From Oscillospiraceae bacterium (GTDB lineage Bacteria > Bacillota > Clostridia > Oscillospirales > Oscillospiraceae), in NCBI GenBank assembly GCA_009777235.1, contig WRMH01000004.1, forward strand, positions 83,187 to 147,186: DNA of 64,000 nucleotides, in the 5' to 3' direction. Below, piece by piece: positions 41,150 through 50,295 of this stretch; position 1 is the stretch's first letter, and every line of letters starts with the position of its first letter. The notes beneath the pieces are model-generated. The model had not been told where the DNA came from, searched no databases, and saw only the letters and a list, made by a program, of their open reading frames with translations. A program made the translations under genes and the position numbers.

Positions 41150-42148
41150 ATGATAATAGTAAGAACACCTACAAGAGCCAGTTTCTGCGGCGGAGGCAGC
41201 GACTTGCCTGTGTTTTATAAGAAACATGGCGGCGCAGTGCTGTCGGCGGGGTTAAACAGATATATATATATATCGATTCATCCTTATTTTTACCCGGACA
41301 GGCTTGTTTGTAAATATTCTAAAAACGAACCTGTAGATAATCCGTCCGAGCTTAATCACCCGATTTTCCGCGTGTTGCTTGAAAAATTTGAAGTAAATGG
41401 CGTTGAGATAACGAGTACCGCTGACGTTCCTGCCGGAACCGGACTGGGCTCGTCAAGTTCATTTACTGTGGGATTACTACACTCTTTGTATGCCTATACA
41501 GGCAAATATATCTCAGCGGATTCTTTAGCAGCCGAAGCATGCCATACTGAAATTGATATACTCGGCGAGCCAATCGGCAAGCAAGACCAATATGCTGCAG
41601 CGTTTGGCGGGTTGAATGTGTATCGCTTCCATAAAGATGGAAATGTAGCAGTAGAACCTGTGATTTTGTCGCAGGACGCATACAAGCGAATGGAAAATAA
41701 TTTACTAATGTTCTATACAGGCGACTTGCGGTCAGCTTCGCAAATACTTTCCGAGCAGATTGAAAATGTGATAAATGATCACGAGAAAGAAAGAGCACAA
41801 CTTGAAATAAGCAAGCTGACAGATGAGCTTCACAAAGAACTCATACGTGATAACGTTGACGCGCTTGGCGATATACTTCATGCGAGTTGGGAGCAGAAGC
41901 GCAAACTGGCAAGTGGCATTACTAACTCGCTGATTGACAAGGCGTATTATGACGCGCTGTCAGTGGGTGCGGCAGGCGGCAAATTATTAGGTGCGGGTGG
42001 TGGCGGATTCTTACTGTTCTATGTGCCGGAGCACCGCCATAATACGGTCAAAAATGCACTTTCATATCTGAATTTCATGCAATTTGGGTTTAGTAATAGC
42101 GGTTCGTCTGTGATATATGTTGGCGATAAGCCGAAAAGGAGTTTCTGA
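41150..42148 (+). CDS. hddA: D-glycero-alpha-D-manno-heptose-7-phosphate 1-kinase (GHMP family)
   Basis: Phosphorylates heptose 7-phosphate at C1, giving the alpha-1,7-bisphosphate used for GDP-heptose. 332 residues. Start motif RTPTRASFCGGGSDLPVFYK, ATP loop DVPAGTGLGSSSSFTVGLLH and C-terminal GAAGGKLLGAGGGGFLLFY identify the HddA branch of GHMP kinases. RBS gaggtgaaatag precedes ATG. It directly follows gmhA and its stop lies 1 base before the epimerase start. Confidence 0.92.
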   Translation: MIIVRTPTRASFCGGGSDLPVFYKKHGGAVLSAGLNRYIYISIHPYFYPDRLVCKYSKNEPVDNPSELNHPIFRVLLEKFEVNGVEITSTADVPAGTGLGSSSSFTVGLLHSLYAYTGKYISADSLAAEACHTEIDILGEPIGKQDQYAAAFGGLNVYRFHKDGNVAVEPVILSQDAYKRMENNLLMFYTGDLRSASQILSEQIENVINDHEKERAQLEISKLTDELHKELIRDNVDALGDILHASWEQKRKLASGITNSLIDKAYYDALSVGAAGGKLLGAGGGGFLLFYVPEHRHNTVKNALSYLNFMQFGFSNSGSSVIYVGDKPKRSF

Positions 42149-42149
42149 T

Positions 42150-43097
42150 ATGAGAACACTGGTGGCAGGCGGTGCCGGTTTTATAGGAAGTCATCTAGCG
42201 GACAGATTGCTCGCAAACGGAGAGAGCGTTGTGTGTGTGGATAATCTTTGCCTCGGCAGCGAGGATATGATTCGCCATTGTTACGGCAATCCAAATTTCG
42301 AGTTTGTCAAGCTTGATATATGTGACAATGATGGTCTAAATGCATTGTTTGAAAAACATCAATTTGAGCGGGTGTATCATCTGGCGGCAAACTCCGACAT
42401 TCAAAAAGGCGGGAACGAACCGGATATTGATTATCACAATACTTTTTTGACAACAGTTTCCATTCTCAATGCAATGCGTAGACATAATGTTAAAGAATTA
42501 CTATTTTCTTCTACTTCAGCGGTATATGGGAATAAGCAGGGATTACTCAAAGAAGATACCGGCGATATGCGCCCCATTTCTTATTATGGAGCGTCCAAAT
42601 TAGCATCGGAGGCGTTTATATCAGCTTATTCGGCGATGAATGGCATTAAAGCGAACATTATACGTTTCCCCAATGTGGTCGGTTCACGCCTTACACATGG
42701 CGTAATATTTGATTTTATTGCAAAACTCCGTAAGAACCCAAAGGAAATTGCAATACTTGGCAATGGTAAGCAAGAAAAGCCGTATATCTATGTGACTGAC
42801 CTCATTGAGGCTGTGACAGTAATGCGATACAACGAAGGTGTAGAGATTTTTAATGTTGGGGTAGAGACCTCCACTACTGTCAAGCGCATTGCCGATATCA
42901 TATGCGAAGAAATGTATTTTCAGGATGTGCTATATAAATATTCAGGATGTATCGTTGGTTGGCTTGGAGATGTCCCAAAGTTTCAATATGATTTATCAAA
43001 AATCCATTCAATCGGTTGGAAAGCGAAATATACGTCTGACGAAGCGGTGAGAATGGCAGTCAGGAACTCATTGACTAAAACTAATGATGTGACTTAA
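42150..43097 (+). CDS. NAD-dependent sugar epimerase/dehydratase
   Basis: Extended SDR of the UDP-glucose 4-epimerase class. 315 residues from ATG 42150 (RBS aaaaggag). Nucleotide-binding MRTLVAGGAGFIGSHLADRL, then VYHLAANSDIQKG, LFSSTSAVYGN and the catalytic YxxxK in SYYGASKLASEAF. In a GDP-heptose cluster it may epimerise or dehydrate GDP-heptose (for example towards 6-deoxy-heptose), but UDP-sugar substrates are equally open. An ORF extension to 42117 overlaps hddA and has no RBS. Confidence 0.87.
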   Translation: MRTLVAGGAGFIGSHLADRLLANGESVVCVDNLCLGSEDMIRHCYGNPNFEFVKLDICDNDGLNALFEKHQFERVYHLAANSDIQKGGNEPDIDYHNTFLTTVSILNAMRRHNVKELLFSSTSAVYGNKQGLLKEDTGDMRPISYYGASKLASEAFISAYSAMNGIKANIIRFPNVVGSRLTHGVIFDFIAKLRKNPKEIAILGNGKQEKPYIYVTDLIEAVTVMRYNEGVEIFNVGVETSTTVKRIADIICEEMYFQDVLYKYSGCIVGWLGDVPKFQYDLSKIHSIGWKAKYTSDEAVRMAVRNSLTKTNDVT

Positions 43098-43122
43098 GGC
43101 AGAAAGATTGGAGGCGCTTTTT

Positions 43123-44409
43123 GTGAACGCAGCAATACTCGCAGGCGGAAAAGGTACGCGAATAGGTAAGCTTTATACAGATATACCAAAGCCAATGATT
43201 CCGATCATGGGCAAGCCGGTTTTACAGTGGCAAATTGAAACATTAGTATCGCAGGGCTTTTTAGATATCACACTCATCGTTGGCCATAAAGCCAATATGA
43301 TAAAAGCTCATTTTGGCAATGGCGAGAAATTCGGTGCAAGAGTCAGCTATATTATTGAAGATGAACCCTTAGGGACAGGCGGAGCGTTATCATTGCTGCC
43401 TAAAAAAGACACGCTCATGCTTTATGGTGATGTTTATTGTGAAATTGATTTCAAAAGGTTTATCAGTTTTCACGTGAAAAAACAAGCAGATGTTACATTG
43501 TTTGTTCATCCAAACAGTCACCCGCACGACAGCGATATTGTCGTAACTGATTCAGAAAGCCGAGTGACAGCATGGAAATCAAAAAAAGATGCCGGACGCG
43601 GTGAGCTGAGAAATCTTGTGAATGCAGGACTCTATGTCTTTAGTAAAAATGCCTTACCAATCGGCAAACCGACAAGGATTGATATGGAACACGAGTTGAT
43701 AGCACCTTTACTGCCCGGAGGCAATGTATATGCCTATCGTTCCACAGAATACATAAAGGACATGGGGACGCCAAAACGGTTGGCAGAAGTCGAAAAAGAT
43801 ATAGAAAGTGGAGTTGCGGCAGCAAGGAGTCTGAATAACAAGCAGAGAGCCGTGTTTCTTGATCGCGACGGTACAATTAATAAGCTTCGCGGATTAATAG
43901 GCTCACCGGAGCAGATAGAACTAATAAACGGGGCGGCAGAGTCAATAAGAAGGCTGAATAAATCGCCATTCTTAACGATATGCGTGACCAATCAATCGGT
44001 AGTGGCACGAGGGATAACGACGATTTCGCAGCTTGATACCATACATGCAAGAATTGATGTTTTGCTGGGACAAGAAGGCGCATACTTGGATGATTTGTTT
44101 TATTGCCCGCATCACCCCGACAAGGGATATCCGGAAGAAATCCCAGAATATAAGATGGACTGTAAGTGCCGTAAACCAAAAGCTGGCTTGTTGATTGAAG
44201 CTGCAAAGCGATACAACATTGATTTGAATCAATCGTACATAATAGGCGACAGCACGGCGGATATAGTTGCGGGAAATACCGTAGGTTGTAAGACGATAGG
44301 AGTTATGACAGGCAGAGGACTACATGACGGAAAATATAAGGTTGTGAGCAACGGTTGTTATAGCGATATGCAAAAAGCGGTTTTTGCCATTTTGGAGGGT
44401 ACATGTTAA
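43123..44409 (+). CDS. Fused heptose-1-phosphate guanylyltransferase and heptose-1,7-bisphosphate phosphatase
   Basis: 428 residues from GTG 43123, placed 8 bases after GGAGG; an upstream TTG at 43108 would contain the RBS. The N-terminal half is a nucleotidyltransferase (AAILAGGKGTRIGKLYTDIP KPM split here, DEPLGTGGALSLL, GDVYCEIDF), matching HddC. The C-terminal half is a HAD phosphatase of the GmhB type: VFLDRDGTINKLRG, ICVTNQSVVARG, the Zn-like FYCPHHPDKGYPEEIP with DCKCRKPKAGLL, and YIIGDSTADIVAG. Fusion of the third and fourth steps channels the intermediate. The next gene starts inside its stop (ATGTTAA). Confidence 0.9.
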   Translation: MNAAILAGGKGTRIGKLYTDIPKPMIPIMGKPVLQWQIETLVSQGFLDITLIVGHKANMIKAHFGNGEKFGARVSYIIEDEPLGTGGALSLLPKKDTLMLYGDVYCEIDFKRFISFHVKKQADVTLFVHPNSHPHDSDIVVTDSESRVTAWKSKKDAGRGELRNLVNAGLYVFSKNALPIGKPTRIDMEHELIAPLLPGGNVYAYRSTEYIKDMGTPKRLAEVEKDIESGVAAARSLNNKQRAVFLDRDGTINKLRGLIGSPEQIELINGAAESIRRLNKSPFLTICVTNQSVVARGITTISQLDTIHARIDVLLGQEGAYLDDLFYCPHHPDKGYPEEIPEYKMDCKCRKPKAGLLIEAAKRYNIDLNQSYIIGDSTADIVAGNTVGCKTIGVMTGRGLHDGKYKVVSNGCYSDMQKAVFAILEGTC

Positions 44410-45380
44410 CAGAGAGTAAATATGAATACGCTTTCCCTTTTGACAAAATCCAAAAAGGCAGCAAGATAGCACTATATGGCGCAGGGTTGGTAGGAAAGCA
44501 GTATTTGGAGCAGATTCAAAACACAGATTACTGCGAGGTACTTTGCATAATTGACAGAAACTATGCAAAGATAAGAACTCGTTCGGGTTTTGATGTAGTA
44601 TCGCCGGATTGGCTGCGGCAACCAGATAAGTATGACTATGTTGTTATTGCGTCTTGGTGGTATGCTGAGTCAATGGTTAGTGAATTGAAGTCAATGGATA
44701 TTGCAAAATCAAAGATTGTTTGCACATTCCCGATTTATCACGCAAAGTATCCACTGCATGGTGAAGATGTTGCGGTATATATGATTTTCAAATGTATTAA
44801 TAAAAATCGTTTTACATATATTGATTTAGGAGCAAATCATCCTTTTCACGGCAGCAATACGGCCATATTGTATTCAAACGGATGTCGAGGGATATGTGTT
44901 GAGGCAAATCCTGATATTATTAAAATGCTAAAACAATTTCGACCGGAAGATATCGTTTTGAATGTTGGTGTTGGCGTTCAACCGGGAGTACTTCCGTATT
45001 ATATGTTTGAAACCAATGTGTATAATACTTTTTCAATTGATGCGGCAAAATGCTATGAAGCTGTTGATCAAAAAATTGCTGAAACGCGCATGATTCCGGT
45101 AATGACTGCTAATGAAATAATCATGCATTATGCAAATAATAAGTGGCCTGATTTTCTTCAAATTGATATCGAAGGATGGGATTATGATGTGCTGAAAAGT
45201 TGCGACTTTTCACAAAATGCGCCTTCTGTTATTTGCTCAGAGGTTGGAGATGCAAATGTCCAAAATATGAACTGTATGCTTGATGAAAAGGGTTTTTCTC
45301 CATTTTACCGAACCGTCAGTAACATGATATACATCAGAAAGGATATTCTTAAGCGAATACAATCAGTCCATGAACATTAA
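44403..45380 (+). CDS. FkbM-type methyltransferase with N-terminal Rossmann module
   Basis: 325 residues. Residues about 15-115 have KIALYGAGLVGKQYLEQI and VVIASWWYAE, the module shared with six other island proteins. The C-terminal FkbM domain shows FTYIDLGANHPFHGSNTAIL, GICVEANPD, DFLQIDIEGWDYDVLKSCDF and ICSEVGD. FkbM enzymes O-methylate sugars or polyketides, so a sugar hydroxyl is the likely target. The ATG overlaps the preceding stop by 7 bases. Confidence 0.85.
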   Translation: MLTESKYEYAFPFDKIQKGSKIALYGAGLVGKQYLEQIQNTDYCEVLCIIDRNYAKIRTRSGFDVVSPDWLRQPDKYDYVVIASWWYAESMVSELKSMDIAKSKIVCTFPIYHAKYPLHGEDVAVYMIFKCINKNRFTYIDLGANHPFHGSNTAILYSNGCRGICVEANPDIIKMLKQFRPEDIVLNVGVGVQPGVLPYYMFETNVYNTFSIDAAKCYEAVDQKIAETRMIPVMTANEIIMHYANNKWPDFLQIDIEGWDYDVLKSCDFSQNAPSVICSEVGDANVQNMNCMLDEKGFSPFYRTVSNMIYIRKDILKRIQSVHEH

Positions 45381-45439
45381 CAATCCATAGACAAAAGCAA
45401 TTTAGTTATTTGAAAATACTCAAGCAAAGTGAGGAAATT

Positions 45440-46153
45440 ATGCACAAAGCAATACTTATGGCAGCCGGGCGTGGCTCGAGAATTAGTCGTACAATAGGAA
45501 AAAACTGTAAGTGCCTTCTTGATGTCGGAGGCGAGCCGCTTATACGGCGCACGGTTGCTATGCTGCAAAACTACGGTATAGAAACACACGTCGTCGTTGG
45601 ATTTCAAAAAGCACAAATAATTAATGCCCTTGAAGGGCTTCCGGTAGTGTTTCATGAGAATATTTTCTATTCAATCACAAATTCTCTCGCATCTCTTTGG
45701 TGGGCAAGGGAGCAGCTTTCAGGCTCTTCGGTCATTCTTGGTAATGCCGATGTTTTTTGGGAGGAAGACATTCTCTCCATACTCTTGGAAGAAAAAAGGG
45801 AGTGCGTTATGCTTAGTGACACAACCCGTGTGGAGCAAGGGGATTATCTTTTTAATGTTCAAAATGGCAAAGTCATTGCATTCGGGAAGGGTCTGGATTG
45901 CCGAAATGCAAATTGTGAATATGTGGGGCTTGCGCGAATACAAGGCGAGCTTATATCAAAATGTAAGGCTCAATTGGAAGAACTGATATCGGCACAACGG
46001 CACGGGGACTGGTGGGAAGAGGTTTTGTACAGCATGGTTCAAGAACGTTCAATATGGGCTGTTGATATCGCCGGGCATTTTTGGGCTGAAATTGACTATA
46101 TAGAAGACTATAACCGCATATTAGACCATGTAGGGAAGAGAGATGTTAAATGA
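45440..46153 (+). CDS. Sugar-phosphate / phosphocholine-type nucleotidyltransferase
   Basis: 237 residues from ATG 45440 (RBS gtgaggaaatt). NTP-transferase signature MHKAILMAAGRGSRISRTIG, then KCLLDVGGEPLIRRTVAML, SVILGNADVFWEEDI and FWAEIDYIEDY. Short LicC-like enzymes of this type make CDP-choline or activate sugar-1-phosphates. The substrate could be a second sugar donor for the downstream GT2 enzymes. Overlaps the next gene by 4 bases (ATGA). Confidence 0.82.
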   Translation: MHKAILMAAGRGSRISRTIGKNCKCLLDVGGEPLIRRTVAMLQNYGIETHVVVGFQKAQIINALEGLPVVFHENIFYSITNSLASLWWAREQLSGSSVILGNADVFWEEDILSILLEEKRECVMLSDTTRVEQGDYLFNVQNGKVIAFGKGLDCRNANCEYVGLARIQGELISKCKAQLEELISAQRHGDWWEEVLYSMVQERSIWAVDIAGHFWAEIDYIEDYNRILDHVGKRDVK

Positions 46154-47181
46154 AGTTTAGCGTAATTATGCCAACTCTTAATTCTAGCAAGCATATAAAA
46201 AACTCACTCAACGGTTTAGCGGCACAGACACTGAAAAATTTTGAGCTTATTGCTATAGATTCAGGTTCAACAGATGATACCCTCAGGTTGCTCAGTTCGT
46301 ATAATTCCCCCGATATGCCTGTAAGGATTTTTACTGCCCCCGATTGTTCGCCTGCAATCGCGCGAAATTATGGCATTGATAACACCACAGGAGACTATAT
46401 TGCGTTTTGTGATTCGGATGATATAATGAAACCGGAGATGCTTGAGGTAATGTATGATGCCGCCAAAAGAATGGGTGCTGATATTACAATTTGCGATTTT
46501 GACATGGTTTATCCGGAACATATTATTGAAAGCTTTTCGAATTTGTCCGATGGGGAATTTAGGCCTGATGGAAACGAAATAGCAGAGTATTACTATCAAT
46601 TTGCCGCCGCTCCAAAACCGAACAATTACGTATGGTCAAGAATCTACAAGACAGAGTTTCTTCGAGAAAACAAAGCGAGGTTTTCCGACACGCGATACAG
46701 TGAGGATAATCTGTTTAACCTTTCGCTGTTAATAAAGAAACCCCAAATTACCCATGTAGGACGCTCGCTATACAGCTATATTCAATATGATGATTCCGCC
46801 ATGAGAACCCATATCCGCAGAACAAATCACGGGAGCTTGTTCTTAGATTCTTTAAAAAAAGCTTCCGAGGTGCTGACTGGAGAGGATAAATCTCTTGCCG
46901 AGCCGATACTGTCCATTTACGCATATACGCGGGTTAAAAGCATCCTTTTCTATTCTTGGTTGGCTAAACAACCAGAGAGTGAAACCTCTACTGCTCTAGA
47001 TACATTCACTAAAGATGATATGGTCAAAAGACACTTACAAATGTGTATTGAAAGGGATTACATTGGTTATTACTGTCGTTTGCATAGCTACCCTGCAAAA
47101 TGGGAGCAATTAATATGTGAGATGGTTTCGGCCTGTATCGGAAACGGCATTATGCCGGACATGAGTGAGGTTTTTGCATGA
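46150..47181 (+). CDS. Family 2 glycosyltransferase
   Basis: 343 residues, GT-A fold: MKFSVIMPTLNSSKHIKNSL, IAIDSGSTDDTLRLL, ARNYGIDNTTGDYIAFCDSD (metal-binding DSDD). The C-terminal 150 residues are helical with RIYKTEFLRENKARFSDTRY. No membrane anchor, so cytoplasmic and probably acting on a nucleotide sugar or lipid-linked acceptor. Overlaps both neighbours by 4 bases, so translation is coupled. Confidence 0.9.
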   Translation: MKFSVIMPTLNSSKHIKNSLNGLAAQTLKNFELIAIDSGSTDDTLRLLSSYNSPDMPVRIFTAPDCSPAIARNYGIDNTTGDYIAFCDSDDIMKPEMLEVMYDAAKRMGADITICDFDMVYPEHIIESFSNLSDGEFRPDGNEIAEYYYQFAAAPKPNNYVWSRIYKTEFLRENKARFSDTRYSEDNLFNLSLLIKKPQITHVGRSLYSYIQYDDSAMRTHIRRTNHGSLFLDSLKKASEVLTGEDKSLAEPILSIYAYTRVKSILFYSWLAKQPESETSTALDTFTKDDMVKRHLQMCIERDYIGYYCRLHSYPAKWEQLICEMVSACIGNGIMPDMSEVFA

Positions 47182-48251
47182 TGGGTAAAACTGATATACC
47201 GCCAAAACTAAGTGTAATTGTTCTTGTGTACAATGCTGAGCATTATTTACAATGCTGCCTCAATTCAATAATCGAACAGGAATTTACGGACTTTGAGGTA
47301 CTTCTCATTGTTGAGCTGCATTCAACTGATAGCAGTTTGGAAATCTGTCAAGGTTATGCACAAAATGATGAACGCGTGAGAATAATTACAGAGAACGGGA
47401 CAGGGTGTAACGCAGCTCGCAATCGCGGGCTTGATGAGGCGTGTGGGCAATATATAATGTTTGTTGACGCAGACGATTATATCCTTCCTAAAATGTTTAG
47501 CTCAATGTATGAAGAAGCATCAAGACAGAACCTTGACATTTTTTACTGCGGTAGTAAAAAAGATATGGGCAATCAATGTCTTGAGGATATGAGCGACTAT
47601 ATGCAGTTTGACAATAATTTCTTTGCGATTATTCCCCAAATACAAAAAAAGGTAATGTATAAATTGGCAATCAACGGACGTGCCGGAACAGTCTGGGCAA
47701 AATTATTCAAACGCGAATTTTTAGTCGGGAAAAATTTGCGTTTCGACTCTATTGCGTATTCAGAGGATTATGTCTTTAACGCTATGTGTGTCATGTTTGC
47801 TAATCTTATAGGCACTACAAAAGACTCCTATTATGTTTATTGCGATCGTCCAACAAGCCGAATGTATTCATCTGAAATCAGTGACATAAAACAAAGCGCC
47901 GAAATACTATGGCAGGCACTAAGAACATACAACGGATTCGGAATAGATGAAGTCAGGGCTTATGCGGCAGCGAGAATTGTTAGCTCTTCGTTGTTTAGTT
48001 TAAAATTAAAGCCTTTGTCTCTTGAGACAATATGCAGAAGCGTAGACGAAATAATCGATAGTTTAAATCTGCGTCCACATTTGGAACACGCAGCAGACGA
48101 TGATCGTTATCGTGAATATGCACATACAGTTGGCATGTTCGGCCAAGGATATGAGGACTATTTGCTGTTCATACGCTCTTTGCAAAGCTATAATACAATG
48201 CTCGCTTGGCAGAGACAGTACGAGAAAGTTGAGGGGCAGACAAATATATGA
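47178..48251 (+). CDS. Family 2 glycosyltransferase
   Basis: 357 residues. GT2 motifs: LSVIVLVYNAEHYLQCCLNS, LIVELHSTDSSLEIC (the usual DDGS is ELHS here), NAARNRGLDEACGQYIMFVD followed by ADD. The variant at the first acidic motif might reduce activity or reflect different donor binding. The C-terminal part resembles the preceding GT2 (WAKLFKREFLVGKNLRFDSI). Coupled by 4-base overlaps. Confidence 0.88.
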   Translation: MMGKTDIPPKLSVIVLVYNAEHYLQCCLNSIIEQEFTDFEVLLIVELHSTDSSLEICQGYAQNDERVRIITENGTGCNAARNRGLDEACGQYIMFVDADDYILPKMFSSMYEEASRQNLDIFYCGSKKDMGNQCLEDMSDYMQFDNNFFAIIPQIQKKVMYKLAINGRAGTVWAKLFKREFLVGKNLRFDSIAYSEDYVFNAMCVMFANLIGTTKDSYYVYCDRPTSRMYSSEISDIKQSAEILWQALRTYNGFGIDEVRAYAAARIVSSSLFSLKLKPLSLETICRSVDEIIDSLNLRPHLEHAADDDRYREYAHTVGMFGQGYEDYLLFIRSLQSYNTMLAWQRQYEKVEGQTNI

Positions 48252-48976
48252 AATATGCGCTTGTGACCGGGGCTACTTCCGGGATTGGACTGGCAATAGC
48301 GGAAATTATGCTAAAAAACGGATATTTTGTATTTTTAAACTATTCGCGAGACAAAAGCCGAGCGGATAGTGTGTATTCGCAGTTCTCGCAATACAACAAT
48401 CAAATGAGTTTTATAAAGGCCGACTTATCCGAATATCCGGGAGTTGAAGAAATCGCAGAGGTAGTGCAGAAGAAGAATGTAAGGCTTTCTTACTTGGTTA
48501 TTAACTTTGGTATGACTGACAGAAGCCCATTTGGAGATGTCTCTATTGATAATTGGGATAGGGTAATGCGAGCTAACGTAAGCGTTCCATTTTTTATTAT
48601 ACAGAAGTTGGCTGCATTGAATCTATTTGCTGACGATGCATCTGTACTTTGTGTCAGTTCGCTTATGGCAAGTATACCTCATTCGGTCTCTGTAAGTTAC
48701 GGGGTATCAAAAGCCGCGCTATCTGCGCTAAGCATGAATCTCGTAAAATATCTCGCACCTTTGGGAGTGAGGATTAATGCAGTCGAACCGGGATTTGTCG
48801 ATACGCCCTGGCAGCAGGAAAAGACGCATGATCAGCGCGAAAGGATAATAGCCAAGACTGCACTTGGCAGATTTGCCGAGCCGCGAGAAGTAGCTGAGAT
48901 TTGTTATGCTATTCTGGAAAACACATATCTCAGCGGTACAGTTTTTCCGATAAGCGGAGGATACAACGCAAAGTAG
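48248..48976 (+). CDS. Short-chain dehydrogenase/reductase
   Basis: 242 residues. Cofactor motif YALVTGATSGIGLAIAE and NYSRDKSRAD suggests NADP (Arg after the second strand). Catalytic Ser in VSSLMASIPHSVS and YGVSK; C-terminal SGTVFPISGGYNAK is typical of FabG-like SDRs. In this cluster it may reduce a keto-sugar or a small acyl group placed on the glycan. Overlaps the previous gene by 4 bases. Confidence 0.88.
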   Translation: MKYALVTGATSGIGLAIAEIMLKNGYFVFLNYSRDKSRADSVYSQFSQYNNQMSFIKADLSEYPGVEEIAEVVQKKNVRLSYLVINFGMTDRSPFGDVSIDNWDRVMRANVSVPFFIIQKLAALNLFADDASVLCVSSLMASIPHSVSVSYGVSKAALSALSMNLVKYLAPLGVRINAVEPGFVDTPWQQEKTHDQRERIIAKTALGRFAEPREVAEICYAILENTYLSGTVFPISGGYNAK

Positions 48977-48990
48977 CGAGGGAATACATT

Positions 48991-50295
48991 GTGAAAAATG
49001 AAGAAATATTAGTTACCGTAATTGTACCGGTTTACAACGTGGCACCATACCTGAAAAGGTGCGTTGATTCAGTTCGCAAACAAACCCACATCAATCTTGA
49101 GATTATCTTGGTTGACGACGGCTCGACCGATAACAGCGGTGCATTATGTGATGAATTTGCGGCCATGGACAACCGTATTGCTGTTATCCACAAAGAAAAC
49201 GCAGGATTGGGCATGGCGCGCAACAGCGGTCTTGACGCCGCAAACGGCGAATGGGTATGTTTTCCGGACAGTGATGATTTCATTCACGAGCGGTTTGTGG
49301 AGATATTGTTAAACGCGGGAGTAAGTAATAATTGTTTGATAGCATTAGCGGGATTCCAGATGGGGATGGGGGATGATTTTCAGATTGAGCAATTTGATGA
49401 ATCCATAAAACTATTCGATTGGCGCTCTTGCTGGCTATACTGCTATACGCAAATCTCGCCAACTATGTATAGCCCCTATAGCGTAAGCATGGGACTATAC
49501 AAGAAAAATCTTTTCAACGCGCTGCGTTTTCAAACACTAAAAATGGCAGAGGATGTAGCTATTGCACCGATGTTACTATGGGAAAGCAAGGATAAACCTA
49601 TCGTTCTTTCAAGCCAAGTTCTATACTACTACTATCAGCGGCAGCAAAGTATATCAAGAGGCAAAACTTCATTAGATTACATTGATAAGATAGAGGCATT
49701 TGATCAGTTTTATAGCTTCCTGTACTCAAAAAACGAAATTGGATTTGCTGATATTATTCGTGCGATACGATATGCAATCTTGGTTAACGCTTATATTGAT
49801 TTGAGTCGTGACATGCCCGAACAAAAGAATTTCTATGAGCATTTACATTCGGAAATAACATCAAATCTTTCTTGGGCAAAAGAAAACATGGATGATGATT
49901 ACAAGATTTTTGCATCAATAACACATGCGGCTGATTTCCATAAAATACTATGCCGCAGCAATAATCGCTTTGTTCTGTATGGATATGGTGCTTTCGGCAG
50001 AGATATTTATCAATGGTTGCGTTATTGGAATGTAAATGTCATCGAAGTATGGGATAGAGCGTACAAGCAGGGGAACAAATTAGATGATGTACTCATAAAT
50101 CCGCCACATGATGGGTTTGAAAAAGATGTAATTGTTCTTCTTTCATTGGGCAACCCGTATGTCAGATTGACCGTAAAGGCAGAATTGAAGAACCTTGGTT
50201 ATTGTAACGTTTGGGGATTTGAAACAGTTTGCGCTGTAGTTAGATACGGCAAGTACGCAGAGTTTCTGCCAGAACTATTGGAGGGTTGCTTATGA
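48991..50295 (+). CDS. Family 2 glycosyltransferase with C-terminal Rossmann module
   Basis: 434 residues from GTG 48991 (RBS gcgaggga). GT2 domain: VTVIVPVYNVAPYLKRCVDS, LEIILVDDGSTDNSGALC, GLGMARNSGLDAANGEWVCF and PDSDD. The C-terminal 95 residues hold RFVLYGYGAFGRDIYQWL and IVLLSLGNPYVR, the island's shared Rossmann-like module. An ATG start at 48901 would overlap the SDR by 76 bases and lacks support. The stop overlaps the next start by 4 bases. Confidence 0.88.
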   Translation: MKNEEILVTVIVPVYNVAPYLKRCVDSVRKQTHINLEIILVDDGSTDNSGALCDEFAAMDNRIAVIHKENAGLGMARNSGLDAANGEWVCFPDSDDFIHERFVEILLNAGVSNNCLIALAGFQMGMGDDFQIEQFDESIKLFDWRSCWLYCYTQISPTMYSPYSVSMGLYKKNLFNALRFQTLKMAEDVAIAPMLLWESKDKPIVLSSQVLYYYYQRQQSISRGKTSLDYIDKIEAFDQFYSFLYSKNEIGFADIIRAIRYAILVNAYIDLSRDMPEQKNFYEHLHSEITSNLSWAKENMDDDYKIFASITHAADFHKILCRSNNRFVLYGYGAFGRDIYQWLRYWNVNVIEVWDRAYKQGNKLDDVLINPPHDGFEKDVIVLLSLGNPYVRLTVKAELKNLGYCNVWGFETVCAVVRYGKYAEFLPELLEGCL

